Notes under the pieces: generated by a model | Told to the model about the DNA's origin: nothing | Databases searched by the model: none | What the model saw: the letters and a program-made list of their open reading frames with translations, nothing else | Part shown: piece by piece, positions 62,102-64,000 of the stretch | Position numbering within the stretch: the stretch's first letter is position 1 | Layout of the letters: each line of letters begins with the position of its first letter | Assembly: GCA_013398615.1 (NCBI GenBank) | Contig: VZSR01003807.1 | Location: 38,457,738-38,521,737, forward strand | DNA length: 64,000 nt | Source: Brachypodius melanocephalos | Taxonomy: Eukaryota; Chordata; Aves; Passeriformes; Pycnonotidae | Reading direction: 5' to 3' | Position numbers and translations under genes: made by a program

Positions 62102-62859
62102 GTAATATACCAGTTAAAAAGGATGTTTCTCTTTTAAAGTCAAGTCGTTCTAAACTCCTGTCAGTATTACCAACAAAGTTCAGAGTTGAATTAATATTCT
62201 TAACACTAGTAATGACGCAGGAAGTATTAGTAGATCCCAACTATTTCTTTCCTCTGAAATCAATCGGGATATGACCCCAATAACTGATTGTGAAGTACAG
62301 AGGAAAAATTGTTTGTGTGCGTCTGCTAAGACATGCTTCTAGCTGCCACAAATCATGTCATTAACGACAAATTCCTAGGCATTAAAGTAAACATTTCTGT
62401 GGTAACAGAAACAATTTCTAAATATTACTAAAATTTGTCCATATTTGAACAGCGAACTATAGTAACGCTAAAGAGCACAGTATTATCTTTCTGTGCAACT
62501 CCACAGTTGATTTATTTGTTACTCATTACTGAACAGAGATGAGAAACATGGACACATTCTCTATACTGGAATATGAGAGTGTCTTTTACAGGAACATTCA
62601 AAGTTTACAGACTCCTAATGCTGATTGCTAACAGCAATATACACCTTACATTTTTTTTAAAAATTAAATCCCACTCCATAGTCAAACACTGCATTTGAGA
62701 AATTCCACCCTGTCTTCAGTGGTCCAAGGCACCATTTAACAGGTATTTTGGAAGAGATTTCCCACAGAACAGATACCTTGAACTTTTGAGCAGTATTTTA
62801 ACAGCATTCCCAAGCTTTCAGGTTACCTAGGATTTTAAAATCTCCGTGTTGTCAGGTTT

Positions 62860-62860
<1 letters not shown>

Positions 62861-62890
<30 letters not shown>
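62861..62890. repeat. (GAAA)n microsatellite
   Basis: Seven clean GAAA units on the plus strand. Confidence 0.92.
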
Positions 62891-63439
62891 GTAATAGAAT
62901 TAATAGAAAGAATGAAATAGAAAGCTGATGTTTCATCCAGTCACAGACCACAATCCTTTGTCAGCATTCTGCTCCTGTATAACGAAATGGTGCCATATGT
63001 CTTTGTATGTAACACAACCCAATTATCACTTGGTGTGCACAACTCCTCAATACTGACTGCACATAGTGTTTTCTCCAGCTAGTTAATGGCATAAGCTGAC
63101 ATCGTCTTCTGAAATTTGTTCTACCGGCAGCTCGAAGTAATTGCTGCCAGTGCCATTTCGCTTAGACCCCACCCACTTAAATCACTTTACTCCAAAACTA
63201 AGTTCAGCCAATTTATGGTAATATATGTACGCCACATTTCCCAATACTCCACGGATCACTCCAGTAGGCTACAATTACACAATAAAATTGTAGCAATAGA
63301 TCCTTCTGAGTGTGGGTGGGTTATAACCAAGACCCTTAGGCTACCTTAGATAACAGAGAGAAAACCCTTCTGGGGACATATTTCAGATGTTTTTGATAAC
63401 AATAACATCGTAACAACAATCTGGACAGATCTAGCCTAT

Positions 63440-64000
63440 GTGCGGTTTTGGGATCCCCTCAAGGCGCTATTTTAAGCGTTCACGACAGGACCATGATGCA
63501 GACCGGGAAAGCATCAGTGGCTTCGGCTGCCCCCAGCCGCGGATCCCCATCGGGACAGCCCCCGCGTGGGAGCAGCTCGGGCCGTGCCCGCCGCCACCTC
63601 CGGGGACCGGGATGCGGGTGGGGGACCGGGATCACCTGACTGCGCCGGGCCACCGATCTGCGGCGGCAGCGCCGCTCGGCTCCGCTCCGTCCCGCCCTCT
63701 GCACCGGGGTAGGGGGCGGTGCTGCTGCGGCAGTAGCGCGGGGATTAGGCTGCGGGAGGATTAAGCCACCGGCTGGAAATAGAAGCGTCGGCTCCCGGGC
63801 GTGGACGCCCAGCGCATCTCCGGCGGCGGCGGCGGCGGGAGGGGACAGCCCGCCCGGCACCTGGGGCTACCGGGGCCGGGAGGACGGGGGGGGCTGCTGC
63901 GCCGCGGGCGCCTCGCCAGCGGGCCGGGCCGGGCAGCGGTCGCGGCGGGGGCCGGCAGTGCCCTCCCCGGAGCGGCGGCAGGAGGACGGGAGGGAAGGAC
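63440..64000. promoter_or_regulatory. CpG island at right edge, probable SNAP91 5' region
   Basis: Abrupt change from AT-rich DNA to a CpG-dense stretch with a CGG/GGC run at about 63820-63838, continuing off the window. In the conserved order PRSS35-SNAP91-RIPPLY2-CYB5R4, SNAP91 (AP180, clathrin coat assembly at synapses) is divergent from RIPPLY2, so its 5' end should be met here on the plus strand. No SNAP91 coding sequence is visible, so this is a synteny inference. A CAG|GTGATC donor-like site on the minus strand near 63637 would suit a divergent transcript feeding the candidate minus-strand exons. Confidence 0.55.

Noticed and set aside
63480..63860. 126-codon minus frame in the right-edge CpG island
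   Set aside because: Begins at GTG, no ATG, Ala/Pro/Arg-rich, typical of CpG islands. Kept only as a possible non-coding first exon.

Overview
This window is vertebrate nuclear DNA, most likely from a bird. The evidence is intron-split genes with GT/AG splice sites, CpG islands at promoters, several decayed CR1 LINE fragments (one ending in the tandem ATTCTATG signature), and gene order CYB5R4-RIPPLY2-(SNAP91) as in human 6q14 but compact. A 100-base run of N marks one assembly gap.

Layout. From 1 to 13.1 kb, on the minus strand, lie the first eight coding exons of CYB5R4 (cytochrome b5 reductase 4, NCB5OR). They cover the N-terminal segment, the cytochrome b5 haem domain, the linker and the start of the CS domain. 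The CS remainder and the reductase domains lie beyond the left edge. All eight exons join in phase to give 221 residues plus a split codon. From 14.2 to 16.7 kb, also minus, lies a complete three-exon RIPPLY2 of 144 residues, with a WRPW motif, a Ripply homology region and an acidic tail. It has a TATA box inside a CpG island and a poly(A) signal. RIPPLY2 ends about 1.1 kb upstream of the CYB5R4 start codon, so the two are a head-to-tail pair.

From 17.3 to 44.5 kb I see no convincing gene, only AT-rich intergenic DNA with old CR1 pieces, microsatellites and one GC-richer patch at 41.2-42.6 kb. From 44.5 to 61.9 kb several minus-strand segments look like coding exons: a run at 61.87-59.76 kb that joins in phase and includes a hydrophobic exon, and a terminal pair at 45.58-44.86 kb followed by a poly(A) signal. 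I do not recognise the product and treat this as a candidate unannotated gene, not an established one. The last 560 bases are a CpG island. By synteny this is probably the promoter or 5' end of SNAP91 on the plus strand, and it may be bidirectional.

Functionally, CYB5R4 is a soluble flavohaem reductase and RIPPLY2 is a Groucho/TLE-recruiting T-box corepressor of somite formation. They are neighbours but not pathway partners. The long gene-poor interval is where distal RIPPLY2 or SNAP91 control elements would be expected, but nothing in the raw sequence proves any.
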